Assembly (NCBI GenBank): GCA_963741305.1
Contig: CAVUHL010000003.1
Location: 2,294,001-2,358,000, forward strand
Origin: DATMER01 sp963741305
Lineage (GTDB): Bacteria > Acidobacteriota > Thermoanaerobaculia > Multivoradales > UBA5704
Direction: 5' to 3'
DNA: 64,000 nucleotides
The translations under genes were made by a program, and so were the position numbers. Below, piece by piece: positions 1-7,923 of this stretch (its first letter is position 1; every line of letters begins with the position of its first letter). Below the pieces are notes generated by a model, which saw only the letters and a program-made list of their open reading frames with translations, did no database searches and was not told the origin of the DNA.

Positions 1-76
1 CTAGTGAAACGGGGGGACGGGGTCAACTGGGTATGGGGGACGGGCGGGTGGGGTTGAACGAATGGATGGCGTTTTA

Positions 77-135
77 TGTAGGGGCGGCCCTTGTGGCCGC
101 CCTCCGGATGGGCACCCACAAGGGGCGCCCCTACA
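77..135. repeat. Palindromic MITE/REP-like element at the wecB 3' end
   Basis: The left arm (77-102) and right arm (110-135) are near-perfect inverted complements, about 22 of 26 positions, starting TGTAGGGGCG and ending CGCCCCTACA. The wecB stop codon (131-133 on the minus strand) lies inside the right arm, so the hairpin forms the 3' end of the wecB message and could act as a terminator or RNA stabiliser. Palindromes with GTAGGGGCG arms are widespread intergenic elements in bacteria. The 76 bases before it are G-rich and hold nothing I can support. Confidence 0.75.
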
Positions 136-1225
136 GAGGATCCATCCCGACCGTCAGGTCGCGTACCAGGATCGCCGCGATCCGCTCCCCCGCCCGCCCA
201 TCACCATACGGATTCGGAGCCGGCAGCGGCCCCGCATAAGGCTCCTCGGCCCAGGCCTCGGCGAGCGCCCGCGCCACCCTCTCCCGGTCCCGTCCGACGA
301 GCCGGTTCTTCCCGCTCGCGAGCGCCTCGGGCCGCTCTGTGGTCTCGCGGGCCACGAGGACAATCTTGCCGAGGGACGGCCCCTCCTCCTGGATGCCGCC
401 GGAGTCGCTGAGCACGATCCGGCATCCGGCGAGAGCGCGGGCGAACTCGGCGTAGCCCATGGGCGCAACGAGGCGGACCCGATCCACGCCCGCGAGCAGT
501 TCCTCGGCCACCCGGATCACATTCGGATTTGGATGGACCGGCCAGAGCGCCTTGGCCTCCGGAGTGCTCTCCAGGAAGTCGCGAACTGCGCCGACCAGGG
601 CGCGCAGTGGCTCGCCGAAGGACTCCCGCCGGTGCAGGGTCACCAGCAAGCCCGACTCCTGCGGTCCGGTTCCCTTCTCCAGGATCCAGAGCAGCGAATC
701 AACGGCCGTGTTGCCGGTGACGTGGATGGCGGCCGGGTCGATCTTCTCCGCCAGGAGATGCTGCCGGGATGCTTCCGTGGGGGCGAAGCACCAGCGGCAG
801 ATGCGGTCTACGAGCTGCCGGTTGGCCTCCTCCGGGAACGGATTGCGGTGGTCGAACGTGCGCAGCCCGGCTTCGACATGGCCCACGGGGATGTCCAGGT
901 GATACGCGCAGAGCGCCGAGGCGAGCGTGGTCGTCGTGTCCCCCTGGACCAGCAGCGCCGCGGGCCGGAGCTGCTCCAGCAAAGGAGCCAGCCGCTCCAG
1001 CACCCGGGCGGCGATCTGGTTGAGGGTCTGCCCGGCGGTCATCACGGACAGCTCGTGGTCCGGGGTCAGCCCGAGCGGTCCGAAGGCGGTTTCGAGAAGC
1101 TCGCGGTGCTGGCCGGTCGAGATGAGGACCGGCTCCATGCCCGAGGCCTCGAGCGCCCGGAAGACAGGCGCCATCTTCACCGCTTCCGGCCGGGTGCCGA
1201 CGATGAGGACGATCTTGTGGCTCAC
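131..1225 (-). CDS. wecB: UDP-N-acetylglucosamine 2-epimerase (non-hydrolysing)
   Basis: A cytoplasmic enzyme interconverting UDP-GlcNAc and UDP-ManNAc, feeding surface polysaccharide synthesis. Its 364 residues match the family length. Hallmarks appear in order: GTRPEAVKMAPV near the N-terminus, TGQHRELL, QGDTTT, GHVEAGLRT with the FPEE segment, VTGNTAVDSL, TLHRRE, HPNPNV, and the UDP-binding SDSGGIQEE segment followed by RETTERPEA. The start is a GTG at 1225; no ATG is better placed, and a weak AGGGTAGG lies upstream. No other polysaccharide gene is nearby, so the end product is unknown. Its upstream region is occupied from about base 1249 by a 21-bp tandem array, so any promoter lies inside or beyond the array. 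Confidence 0.95.
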   Translation of the reverse strand: MSHKIVLIVGTRPEAVKMAPVFRALEASGMEPVLISTGQHRELLETAFGPLGLTPDHELSVMTAGQTLNQIAARVLERLAPLLEQLRPAALLVQGDTTTTLASALCAYHLDIPVGHVEAGLRTFDHRNPFPEEANRQLVDRICRWCFAPTEASRQHLLAEKIDPAAIHVTGNTAVDSLLWILEKGTGPQESGLLVTLHRRESFGEPLRALVGAVRDFLESTPEAKALWPVHPNPNVIRVAEELLAGVDRVRLVAPMGYAEFARALAGCRIVLSDSGGIQEEGPSLGKIVLVARETTERPEALASGKNRLVGRDRERVARALAEAWAEEPYAGPLPAPNPYGDGRAGERIAAILVRDLTVGMDPL

Positions 1226-1248
1226 GGGTTGCCTACCCTAACACGGCG

Positions 1249-1626
1249 GCTCGGCTGGCTATCCCAGCCGTACGAGTGGCCATCCCTTCGGTACGAGCGC
1301 GTGGTACGTCCGTACGAGCGACCTCCCCTCTCGTACGAACGGCTGGTACATCCGTGCCGCTGACTCCCCCGCTCGTACGAGTGGCTGGTACATCCGTACC
1401 AGTGCCCCCCCCATGCGTACGAGCGGCTGGTACATCGGTACGAGTGACTCCCCCGCGTGTACGAGTGACTGGTACATCTGTACGAGCGACCGGTACGTCG
1501 GTACCAGCCACTCCCCCATCTGTGCGAGTCACTCTCCCCGCTGTACCTGGGGCTCGTACGGATGTACGAATCACTCTCCACCACGCACGAGTCCTTCCCC
1601 GTCACGTCTGAATTGCTGGTACGGCA
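1249..1626. repeat. 21-bp tandem repeat array A (about 17 copies)
   Basis: From 1270 to 1626 the sequence divides into 17 consecutive units of exactly 21 bp with no indels. Most units begin GTACGAG. Two unit types roughly alternate: GTACGAGCGGCTGGTACATCC (1333, 1375, 1417, 1459) and a CTCCCCC-containing type (1354, 1438, 1501), giving a 42-bp higher-order pattern. A degenerate part-unit covers 1249-1269. The array lies between the divergent wecB and NACHT genes. Units are contiguous, so this is not CRISPR. Reading frames crossing it are open on both strands only because 21 is divisible by three. Confidence 0.9.
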
Positions 1627-1644
1627 AGACCAACCAAGAGGGAA

Positions 1645-1792
1645 GGCGCGCTTTCCCTGGGACCGCCGGCATCTTGCCGGCATCCTCCGGAGACTGGGCC
1701 GAAGGCTCGGCCCTCTTCAGACAATGGCCGGCGTTCCGCCGATTTCTCCGGACAAGCCGGCAGGATGCCAGCGCTCCCAGGGAAGGCGCGCC
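1645..1792. repeat. Long inverted-repeat (MITE-like) element, GGCGCGC family copy 1
   Basis: A 37-bp left arm (1645-1681, beginning GGCGCGCTTTCCCTGGGA) pairs with a right arm (1756-1792, ending GGGAAGGCGCGCC) at about 32 of 37 positions. The roughly 75 bp between the arms contains further GGCCGAAGGCTCGGCC-type palindromes. It ends 48 bp before the NACHT gene, so transcription of that gene starts within or just after it. A related element lies at 31544-31644. Confidence 0.8.
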
Positions 1793-1840
1793 TCGGCCCA
1801 TCTTGGCGGTAGGCCGGAGGGCAGATAGGATCAGACAGCA

Positions 1841-4800
1841 ATGGCGAAACCCCTCCCTCCCCGCCCCGCGGGAAAGGCTCGGCCCACCCGCAAGGCCAAA
1901 GCCGACCCGGAGAATCCGGATGTCCTCCGTCGCCGTGGGATCTATGAGAAGGCCAAGACCTTCGAGGAGAGAGTCGCTGAGCTGTTCTCTCTCCAAGGCT
2001 ACCGGACCACGCTGGACTACCAGCGGGACGACATGCAGTTCGATGTCCGTGTCGAGCTCACCTCGGGCATTCTCCCCGTTCATGGGCTCGTGGAGTGCAA
2101 GGACACGGGCCGCACCGTTACCCAGCAGCAGGTGCGGGAGTTTGCTTCCAAGGTGGAGTACGCCTCCGATGCCGACCGGCTCCCCTACCAAGGCATCCTG
2201 ATCGCGCGCTCCGGCTTCGTCAACAATGCTCACGAAGCGGCAAGGAAGCTCCGCATCCACCTGCGGACCTACGAGGAGCTCCTGCGCTCCCTGGTGGATC
2301 TGCGCCCCATGCTGGATGAAGCGGTGCGCTCGTTCCAGGGCACTGCTCTCGAGCGACTCTACGTGGAGCAGGACATCGTCTTCGAGGCGGACATCCAGGC
2401 AGGCCAGGAGATCTCCCGCAAGCAGCTCACTCCGGAGATCCTTCGCTGGCTGGAGAAACCCTCGGGCACCTTCCTTGCCCTCCTGGGCGATTTCGGCTGC
2501 GGCAAGACGAGCTTTTCCAAGCGGCTCGCCTCGGATCTGGCCATGAAGGCCCGTACCGAATTGGCTACACGAGCGCCGGTGTTGATCGACCTGCGGGAGG
2601 GGGGCTCCACGACCGTCACTCTGGAGAACCTCCTCACCCACCATTTCCAGCGCCTCTCCTCCCAGCCGTTCAACCCTCAGGCCCTCCTCCAGCTCAACCG
2701 GGAGGGTCATTTGCTCCTGATCTTCGATGGCTTCGACGAGACCATCGCCTATACCGAGCCGGGGCGGTACGTGGAGAACCTCCGCCAGATCCTGCGCGCG
2801 GCCGAGGGCAAGGCCAAAGTCCTCATGACCTGCCGCACGCACTACTTCCGTGATCGGCCCGAAGTGCTCAGCCGGCTGGGCAGCTCGCCCGCGGTGGTCT
2901 CCACCCAAGGAGCAACCCGCCTCTATGAGGAGATCCAGGAACGGCCCGGCGCTGAGGTCGGCTACCTGATGGAGTTCCGCGAGGAGCAGATCTCCGAATA
3001 CCTGCGGAAGGCCCTGCCCCCGCAGGCTGATTGGCAAGTGTTCCGCGAGCAGATTCGGCAGACCTACAACCTCGAGAATCTCGCCGAGCGCCCTTTCCTC
3101 CTGGAAATCATCGTCAAGACCCTTCCGCGTCTGACCGAGCGGCAAGGGAGCGTCACGCTCGCTGACCTCTACGAGACCTACTGTGAGAGCTGGTTCAGCC
3201 ACACCGATTCCCGTCTCACCCTCACACGGGACCGCAGGGTGGCTCTGGTCGAGTTTCTGGCTCGATTGGTGTGGGACTCGCCCGAGAACCGCGTCCACTA
3301 CGACCTGCTCTTCGAAAAGGCCACGGAGTTCTTCAAGGACCGTCCCCTGACGCTTCACGACAAGGAGCGGATCGACTACGAGGTCCGCACCGCGCTCTTC
3401 CTGCACCGAGACGCCGAAGGCTACTACTCGTTCATTCACCGCTCCTTCTTGGAGTTTTTCGTGGCGCGTACGCTGCGGGCCGGGCTCTCAGTAAATGAGC
3501 CTGGATGCCTCGTATTGCGGCGGATCACGCGGGAGGTGACGTTCTTTCTGGAGTTCTGGCCGGAGGCGAAGCGAATTCCGGAGCTGGCCGGAAAGGTGCT
3601 GACCGCGAGCCACCAGCCAGGAGTTTCAGAGAACGCCCTCCTCCTACTCTATTTTCATGCCCGGGCTGCGCTGGGGCCGCTCGTGGGGGATGGAAAGGAG
3701 CCGAAGACTCGACAGATTCGGGAAGCCTTTTCAAAGATCCGCCCCAAGGCTTTCCGCCTCGAAAGAGCGGCCCTGGAAGGCGCCGTGCTGCCGGGGATCG
3801 ACCTGAGTTCGGCTCTGTTGGAAGGGGCGAGGCTGGGCCGCGCCGATCTGCGCGAGGCATCGCTCGACGGCGCGAGGCTGGTGCGCGCGAACCTCGCTTT
3901 CGCAGATTTCCGGAAGGGCACGGCCAAGGGAGCTGACCTCTCAGAAGCGGACCTCAATCACTTGGATGGCCAGGAGGCAGGCTTCCGGAAGGCAATTCTT
4001 CGGAACGCAGATCTGAGCTTCGCGAGGCTGACCCGGGCGAATCTCGAGAAGGCCGATCTACATGGAGCCCAGACAGTGGGCACGGGGTTGCTCGGCGCGC
4101 AAGGAATCGGCGCCGAAAGCCTTCCGAGAACCGCGGGTGGTCCTGAACTCCGAGCGCTCGCCTTTCGATCGCAGGCCGGACACTCAGCTGCTGTCAGTAG
4201 CGTGGCCTTGAACTCCAACGGGCGCTGCGTGGCGACCGCTTCCGGCGACGGCACCATCAAGATCTGGGATGCGGAGAGCGGTCGGGTCCTGATCTCCCTC
4301 GAAGGCCACGGGAGGTCGGTCAATTCCGTGGCTTGGTCGCCCGACGGGCAGCGGCTCGCCTCGGGGTCCGACGACAGCGCAGTCAAAGTCTGGGACGCGG
4401 AGAGCGGTCGGGTCCTGATCTCCCTCGAAGGCCACGGGAACTGGGTCAACTCCGTGGCCTGGTCGCCGGACGGGAGGCGGCTCGCCTCGGGGTCCGACGA
4501 CAGCACGGTCAAGGTCTGGGACACGGAGAGCGGCAGAGCCCTCAACTCACTCGAAGGGCACGGTGATTTGGTCACCTCCGTAGCTTGGTCACCGGACGGA
4601 CGGCGGCTCGCCTCGAGCTCCTACGACCACACGGTCAAGGTCTGGGACGCGGAGAGCGGCCGGGAACTGATCTCCCTCGAAGGACACAGGAGGTCGGTCA
4701 CCTCCGTGGCTTGGTCGCCGGACGGACGGCGGCTCGCCTCGGTGTCCGACGACCGCACGGTCAAGGTCTGGGACGCGGAGAGCGGCCGGGAACTGAACTC

Positions 4801-6196
4801 CCTCGAATGCCAGGGGAACTGGGTGAAATTCGTGGCTTGGTCGCCGGACGGTCAGCGACTCGCAGCCGGGTCCTACGAATGGGACGCGGAGAGCGGCCGG
4901 GAACTGAGAGGTGGGCACGGGAGTTGGGCCAACTACGTGGCTTGGTCGCCTGACGGTCAGCGGCTCGCCGAGTTGTCCTTCGACCGCACGGTCAGGGTCT
5001 GGGTCTGGGACGCGCAGAGCGGTTGGGCCCTGAGCTCCCTCGAAAGCTATAGGAGATCGGTCAATTCCGTGGCCTGGTCGCCGAACGGGCAGCGGCTCGC
5101 CTCGGCGTCCGAGGACCGCACGGTTAAGGTCTGGGACGCGGATAGCGGCTGGGCGCTGAGCTCCCTCGAAAGCTACGGGAGGTCGGTCACCTCCGTGGCC
5201 TGGTCGCCGAACGGGCGGCGGCTCGCCTCGGCGTCAGAGGACCGCACGGTCAAGGTCTGGGACGCGGATAGCGGCCGGGAACTGAACTCCCTCGAAGGCC
5301 ACGGGAACTCGGTCACCTCCGTGGCCTGGTCGCCGGACGGTCGGCGGCTCGCCTCGGCGTCCGACGACAGCGCAGTCAAAGTCTGGGACGCGGATAGCGG
5401 CCGGGTCCTGAGTTCCCTCGAAGGCCACGGGAGGTCGGTCACCTCCGTGGCCTGGTCACCGGACGGTCGGCGGCTCGCCTCGGCGTCAGAGGACAGCACG
5501 GTCAAAGTCTGGGACGTGGAGAGCGGCAAAACCCTCAACTCCCTCGAAGGGCATGGAGGTTGGGTCACCTCCGTGGCCTGGTCACCAGACGGTCGGCGGC
5601 TCGCCTCGGCGTCAGAGGACAGCACGGTCAAAGTCTGGGACGTGGAGAGCGGCAAAACCCTCAACTCCCTCGAAGGGCATAGAGGTTGGGTCACCTCCGT
5701 GGCTTGGTCGCCGGACGGTCGGCGGCTCGCCTCGGGGGCCTCCGACCACACGGTCAAGATCTGGGACGCGGGCTCGGGAAGGTTGTTTTCCGCTCTCAAC
5801 GTCGCTGCCAGGGTCAAGTCGCTCACCTGGCGCCCGGACGGCAGATGGCTGGCGATCTCCTTCGCATCTGGCTTTAACGAAATCTGGGACCTCGAAACCG
5901 ATCCCCCCCACCCCCTGGCCCGGCTCTATCACGTTCCCGGAGGTCTTGCCACGACCCCCGACGGCTACGTCTCCGGCCCCCCTGAAGCTCTTGAACATGT
6001 CCGCTTCGGCGACGGCTGGGCCCTCTACGACCTCACCGATCTCCCCGATCGCCTCTCCCCCGAGCGGGTGGCTGCCGCATTGAATCCCGTCAGACCCGCA
6101 CCACCACCGGAATCTCCCGCCGCCGCGACGGCCCGCCGTCCCCCCAGGTCACCTCGATCACGAAACGGCAAAGGTCCGGGGCGGCGTTCGGCCTAA
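1841..6196 (+). CDS. STAND NTPase: Mrr-like nuclease, NACHT, pentapeptide repeats and 14 WD40 blades (putative anti-phage protein)
   Basis: This 1451-residue cytoplasmic protein has four zones. Residues 30-150 resemble a PD-(D/E)XK restriction fold: FD at 67-68, then VECK with E85 and K87 in ExK spacing. Residues about 210-480 are a NACHT ATPase: Walker A GDFGCGKTS at 216-224, Walker B LLLIFDGFDE at 291-300, then a TCRTHYF sensor. Residues about 640-750 are A(D/N)LxxA pentapeptide repeats. Residues about 770-1365 are 14 WD40 repeats, enough for two seven-bladed propellers. In known bacterial NACHT/Avs systems the C-terminal repeats sense phage and the N-terminal nuclease kills the cell or phage; that role here is inference. 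ATG start at 1841 with a weak AGGA. The gene appears monocistronic. Blade 6 is shortened. Confidence 0.88.
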   Translation: MAKPLPPRPAGKARPTRKAKADPENPDVLRRRGIYEKAKTFEERVAELFSLQGYRTTLDYQRDDMQFDVRVELTSGILPVHGLVECKDTGRTVTQQQVREFASKVEYASDADRLPYQGILIARSGFVNNAHEAARKLRIHLRTYEELLRSLVDLRPMLDEAVRSFQGTALERLYVEQDIVFEADIQAGQEISRKQLTPEILRWLEKPSGTFLALLGDFGCGKTSFSKRLASDLAMKARTELATRAPVLIDLREGGSTTVTLENLLTHHFQRLSSQPFNPQALLQLNREGHLLLIFDGFDETIAYTEPGRYVENLRQILRAAEGKAKVLMTCRTHYFRDRPEVLSRLGSSPAVVSTQGATRLYEEIQERPGAEVGYLMEFREEQISEYLRKALPPQADWQVFREQIRQTYNLENLAERPFLLEIIVKTLPRLTERQGSVTLADLYETYCESWFSHTDSRLTLTRDRRVALVEFLARLVWDSPENRVHYDLLFEKATEFFKDRPLTLHDKERIDYEVRTALFLHRDAEGYYSFIHRSFLEFFVARTLRAGLSVNEPGCLVLRRITREVTFFLEFWPEAKRIPELAGKVLTASHQPGVSENALLLLYFHARAALGPLVGDGKEPKTRQIREAFSKIRPKAFRLERAALEGAVLPGIDLSSALLEGARLGRADLREASLDGARLVRANLAFADFRKGTAKGADLSEADLNHLDGQEAGFRKAILRNADLSFARLTRANLEKADLHGAQTVGTGLLGAQGIGAESLPRTAGGPELRALAFRSQAGHSAAVSSVALNSNGRCVATASGDGTIKIWDAESGRVLISLEGHGRSVNSVAWSPDGQRLASGSDDSAVKVWDAESGRVLISLEGHGNWVNSVAWSPDGRRLASGSDDSTVKVWDTESGRALNSLEGHGDLVTSVAWSPDGRRLASSSYDHTVKVWDAESGRELISLEGHRRSVTSVAWSPDGRRLASVSDDRTVKVWDAESGRELNSLECQGNWVKFVAWSPDGQRLAAGSYEWDAESGRELRGGHGSWANYVAWSPDGQRLAELSFDRTVRVWVWDAQSGWALSSLESYRRSVNSVAWSPNGQRLASASEDRTVKVWDADSGWALSSLESYGRSVTSVAWSPNGRRLASASEDRTVKVWDADSGRELNSLEGHGNSVTSVAWSPDGRRLASASDDSAVKVWDADSGRVLSSLEGHGRSVTSVAWSPDGRRLASASEDSTVKVWDVESGKTLNSLEGHGGWVTSVAWSPDGRRLASASEDSTVKVWDVESGKTLNSLEGHRGWVTSVAWSPDGRRLASGASDHTVKIWDAGSGRLFSALNVAARVKSLTWRPDGRWLAISFASGFNEIWDLETDPPHPLARLYHVPGGLATTPDGYVSGPPEALEHVRFGDGWALYDLTDLPDRLSPERVAAALNPVRPAPPPESPAAATARRPPRSPRSRNGKGPGRRSA
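4230..5790 (+). repeat. 126-bp WD40-encoding direct repeats
   Basis: Most blades are 42 codons, so the DNA repeats every 126 bp. Neighbouring units are nearly identical in silent positions as well as protein: the units around 5480-5600 and 5600-5730 differ at only a few bases. That implies recent unit-by-unit duplication or gene conversion. One unit, near 4810-4920, has lost about ten codons, and the unit near 4990 has gained a VWVW duplication. Confidence 0.9.
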
Positions 6197-6282
6197 GGCC
6201 GGTCCTCTTCACCACGACATCCACGGCATGCCTTTCTCGTGGATTTGATCTCTGCGCTGGCACAGCCTACGATGCACCCCTT

Positions 6283-7764
6283 ATGCAGCCCGGACGCGAC
6301 CGCCAACTCCTTACCGCCGCCATCCTGCTCGGCATGTTCCTGGCCGCCCTGGAGGCGACCGCGGTGGCCGCCGCCGTGCCTACCGCCGTGGGCGAGATGG
6401 GCGGCGTGGCCCGCTATAGCTGGGTGTTCTCCGCCTATCTCCTGGCCTCGACCACGACCGTCCCCCTCTACGGCAAGCTGGCCGACCTGTACGGCCGGCG
6501 GCGGATCTACCACGTGGCCGTCGCCATCTTCCTGGTCGGCTCGGCGCTCTCGGGTGTGGCCCAATCGCTCGAGCAGCTCATCCTTTTCCGCTTCATTCAG
6601 GGCATCGGCGCGGGCGGCGTCACGCCAGTGGCGATCACGGTCTCGGGCGACATCTACACCCTGGAGGAGCGGGCCAAGATGCAGGGGCTGTTCTCGGGCG
6701 TATGGGCGATCGCCAGCCTGGCCGGCCCGCTGCTCGGCGGCTGGATCACGGACGCGTTTTCCTGGCGCTGGATCTTCTACCTGAACGTGCCCTTCGGGAT
6801 CGCGTCGGCGCTGATGGTGCAGCGCTACCTGCGGGAGGAGCCGCAGCGCAGCGAGCACAAGCTGGACATCCTGGGTACGGTGAGCCTCACCGCGGGCGTC
6901 ACCCTGTTGCTGGTGGGGCTGATCGAGGGGCCGAACATCTGGGGCTGGGGCGATCCGCGCACGCTGGCGGTGTTCGCCGGCTTCCTCGTGTCGATCGCAG
7001 TTTTCTTCTGGCAGGAGATGCGCGCGCCCGAGCCGATGCTCCCCCTGAGCCTGTTCCGCGACCGGCTGATCGCCGTGTCGAGCGCCGGCAACGTCATCCT
7101 GGGAGCTTTGCTCTTCTCCATCACCGCGTATGTGCCGGTCTTCGCTCAGGGAGTGCTCGGCGGCACGGCCATGGATGCGGGCACGGTGCTCACTCCGATC
7201 CTGATCGGCTGGCCGCTCGCCAGTTTGGTGGTCGGCAAGTTCATGATGCGGTTCGGCTACCGCTCGTTCGCAATCGCAGGGAGCCTGATGCTGCTCGCGG
7301 GGGGCCTGATGCTGGCGCTCGTCGATGCGGACACCACCCGCCTCGAGATCATGGCGAGCATGCTGATCATCGGGATGGGGTTGGGCTTCAACTCCATGCC
7401 CTACCTGCTGGCGGTGCAGAACGCGGTGCCGTGGAACCTGCGCGGCGTGGCTACGAGCTCAGTGCAGTTCTTCCGCTCGATCGGGGGGGCGATCGTGGTC
7501 GCCGCCCTGGGCGCGCTCTTCGGCGTGCGTCTGGCGCAGGAGGGCGCCGGGATCGATCCGAACACGGCGCTCGACCCGGCCCTGCGCGCCAGCGCCTCTC
7601 CCGAGACGCTGGCCACGCTGGGCACCGCCCTGCTTCACGCGCTGCAGTCGGTTTATGTGGTGCTGGCGGTGATCTGCGCTCTCAGCATCGCCGTTGCCCT
7701 GCTCTTTCCCCGAGGCTCGGCAGCCTCTTTCACCCATGCCGAGCGGAGCAACGGCGGTTCCTGA
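6283..7764 (+). CDS. MFS multidrug exporter, DHA2 (EmrB/QacA) type
   Basis: A proton-driven inner-membrane drug exporter of 493 residues, the normal size for 14-helix DHA2 transporters. The first helix carries LGMFLAALEATAVAAAVPTA, followed by WVFSAYLL, motif A in the loop after helix 2 (GKLADLYGRRRIY), and antiporter motif C (GVWAIASLAGPLLGGW) in helix 5. A LNVPFG segment follows helix 6, as is usual in this family. ATG at 6283, with 86 bp of non-coding sequence after the NACHT gene. No linked adaptor (EmrA) gene or regulator is visible. The substrate cannot be predicted. Confidence 0.93.
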   Translation: MQPGRDRQLLTAAILLGMFLAALEATAVAAAVPTAVGEMGGVARYSWVFSAYLLASTTTVPLYGKLADLYGRRRIYHVAVAIFLVGSALSGVAQSLEQLILFRFIQGIGAGGVTPVAITVSGDIYTLEERAKMQGLFSGVWAIASLAGPLLGGWITDAFSWRWIFYLNVPFGIASALMVQRYLREEPQRSEHKLDILGTVSLTAGVTLLLVGLIEGPNIWGWGDPRTLAVFAGFLVSIAVFFWQEMRAPEPMLPLSLFRDRLIAVSSAGNVILGALLFSITAYVPVFAQGVLGGTAMDAGTVLTPILIGWPLASLVVGKFMMRFGYRSFAIAGSLMLLAGGLMLALVDADTTRLEIMASMLIIGMGLGFNSMPYLLAVQNAVPWNLRGVATSSVQFFRSIGGAIVVAALGALFGVRLAQEGAGIDPNTALDPALRASASPETLATLGTALLHALQSVYVVLAVICALSIAVALLFPRGSAASFTHAERSNGGS

Positions 7765-7773
7765 AACCCCTCC

Positions 7774-7923
7774 GGACCCTCACCCCGTCCCCTCTCCCAC
7801 ACGCACTCCCGCCACCCGGGAGAGGGGCGCCCCCGCCCACCCGAAGCAAGGGAAAAATCCGGCTCCCCCTCTCCCGGGCGGGTGTGAGTGCGTGTGGGAG
7901 AGGGGGCCGGGGGGTGAGGGTCC
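7774..7923. repeat. CCCTCACCCC-family long inverted repeat, copy 1
   Basis: The left arm begins GGACCCTCACCCCGTCCCC at 7774 and the right arm ends GGGGTGAGGGTCC at 7923. The arms pair over about 55 bp each, including a CCCACACGCACTC segment. The element fills the whole gap between two convergent genes and ends at the base next to the stop codon of the giant gene (7924-7926). Related elements lie at 48486-48620 and 51089-51293. It probably terminates transcription in both directions. Confidence 0.88.

Noticed and set aside
62..1363. Long plus-strand frame opposite wecB
   Set aside because: wecB motifs are complete on the minus strand; the plus-strand frame is Arg/Gly/Pro-rich without any domain.
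1222..1683. Heptapeptide-repeat proteins encoded by the 21-bp arrays
   Set aside because: Frames are open on both strands simply because 21 is a multiple of three; no ribosome site or conserved start, and the arrays fit exactly between real genes.
1571..3439. 622-codon minus-strand frame opposite the NACHT gene
   Set aside because: It covers the 21-bp array and the palindrome and has no domain; the plus strand encodes the nuclease and ATPase motifs.
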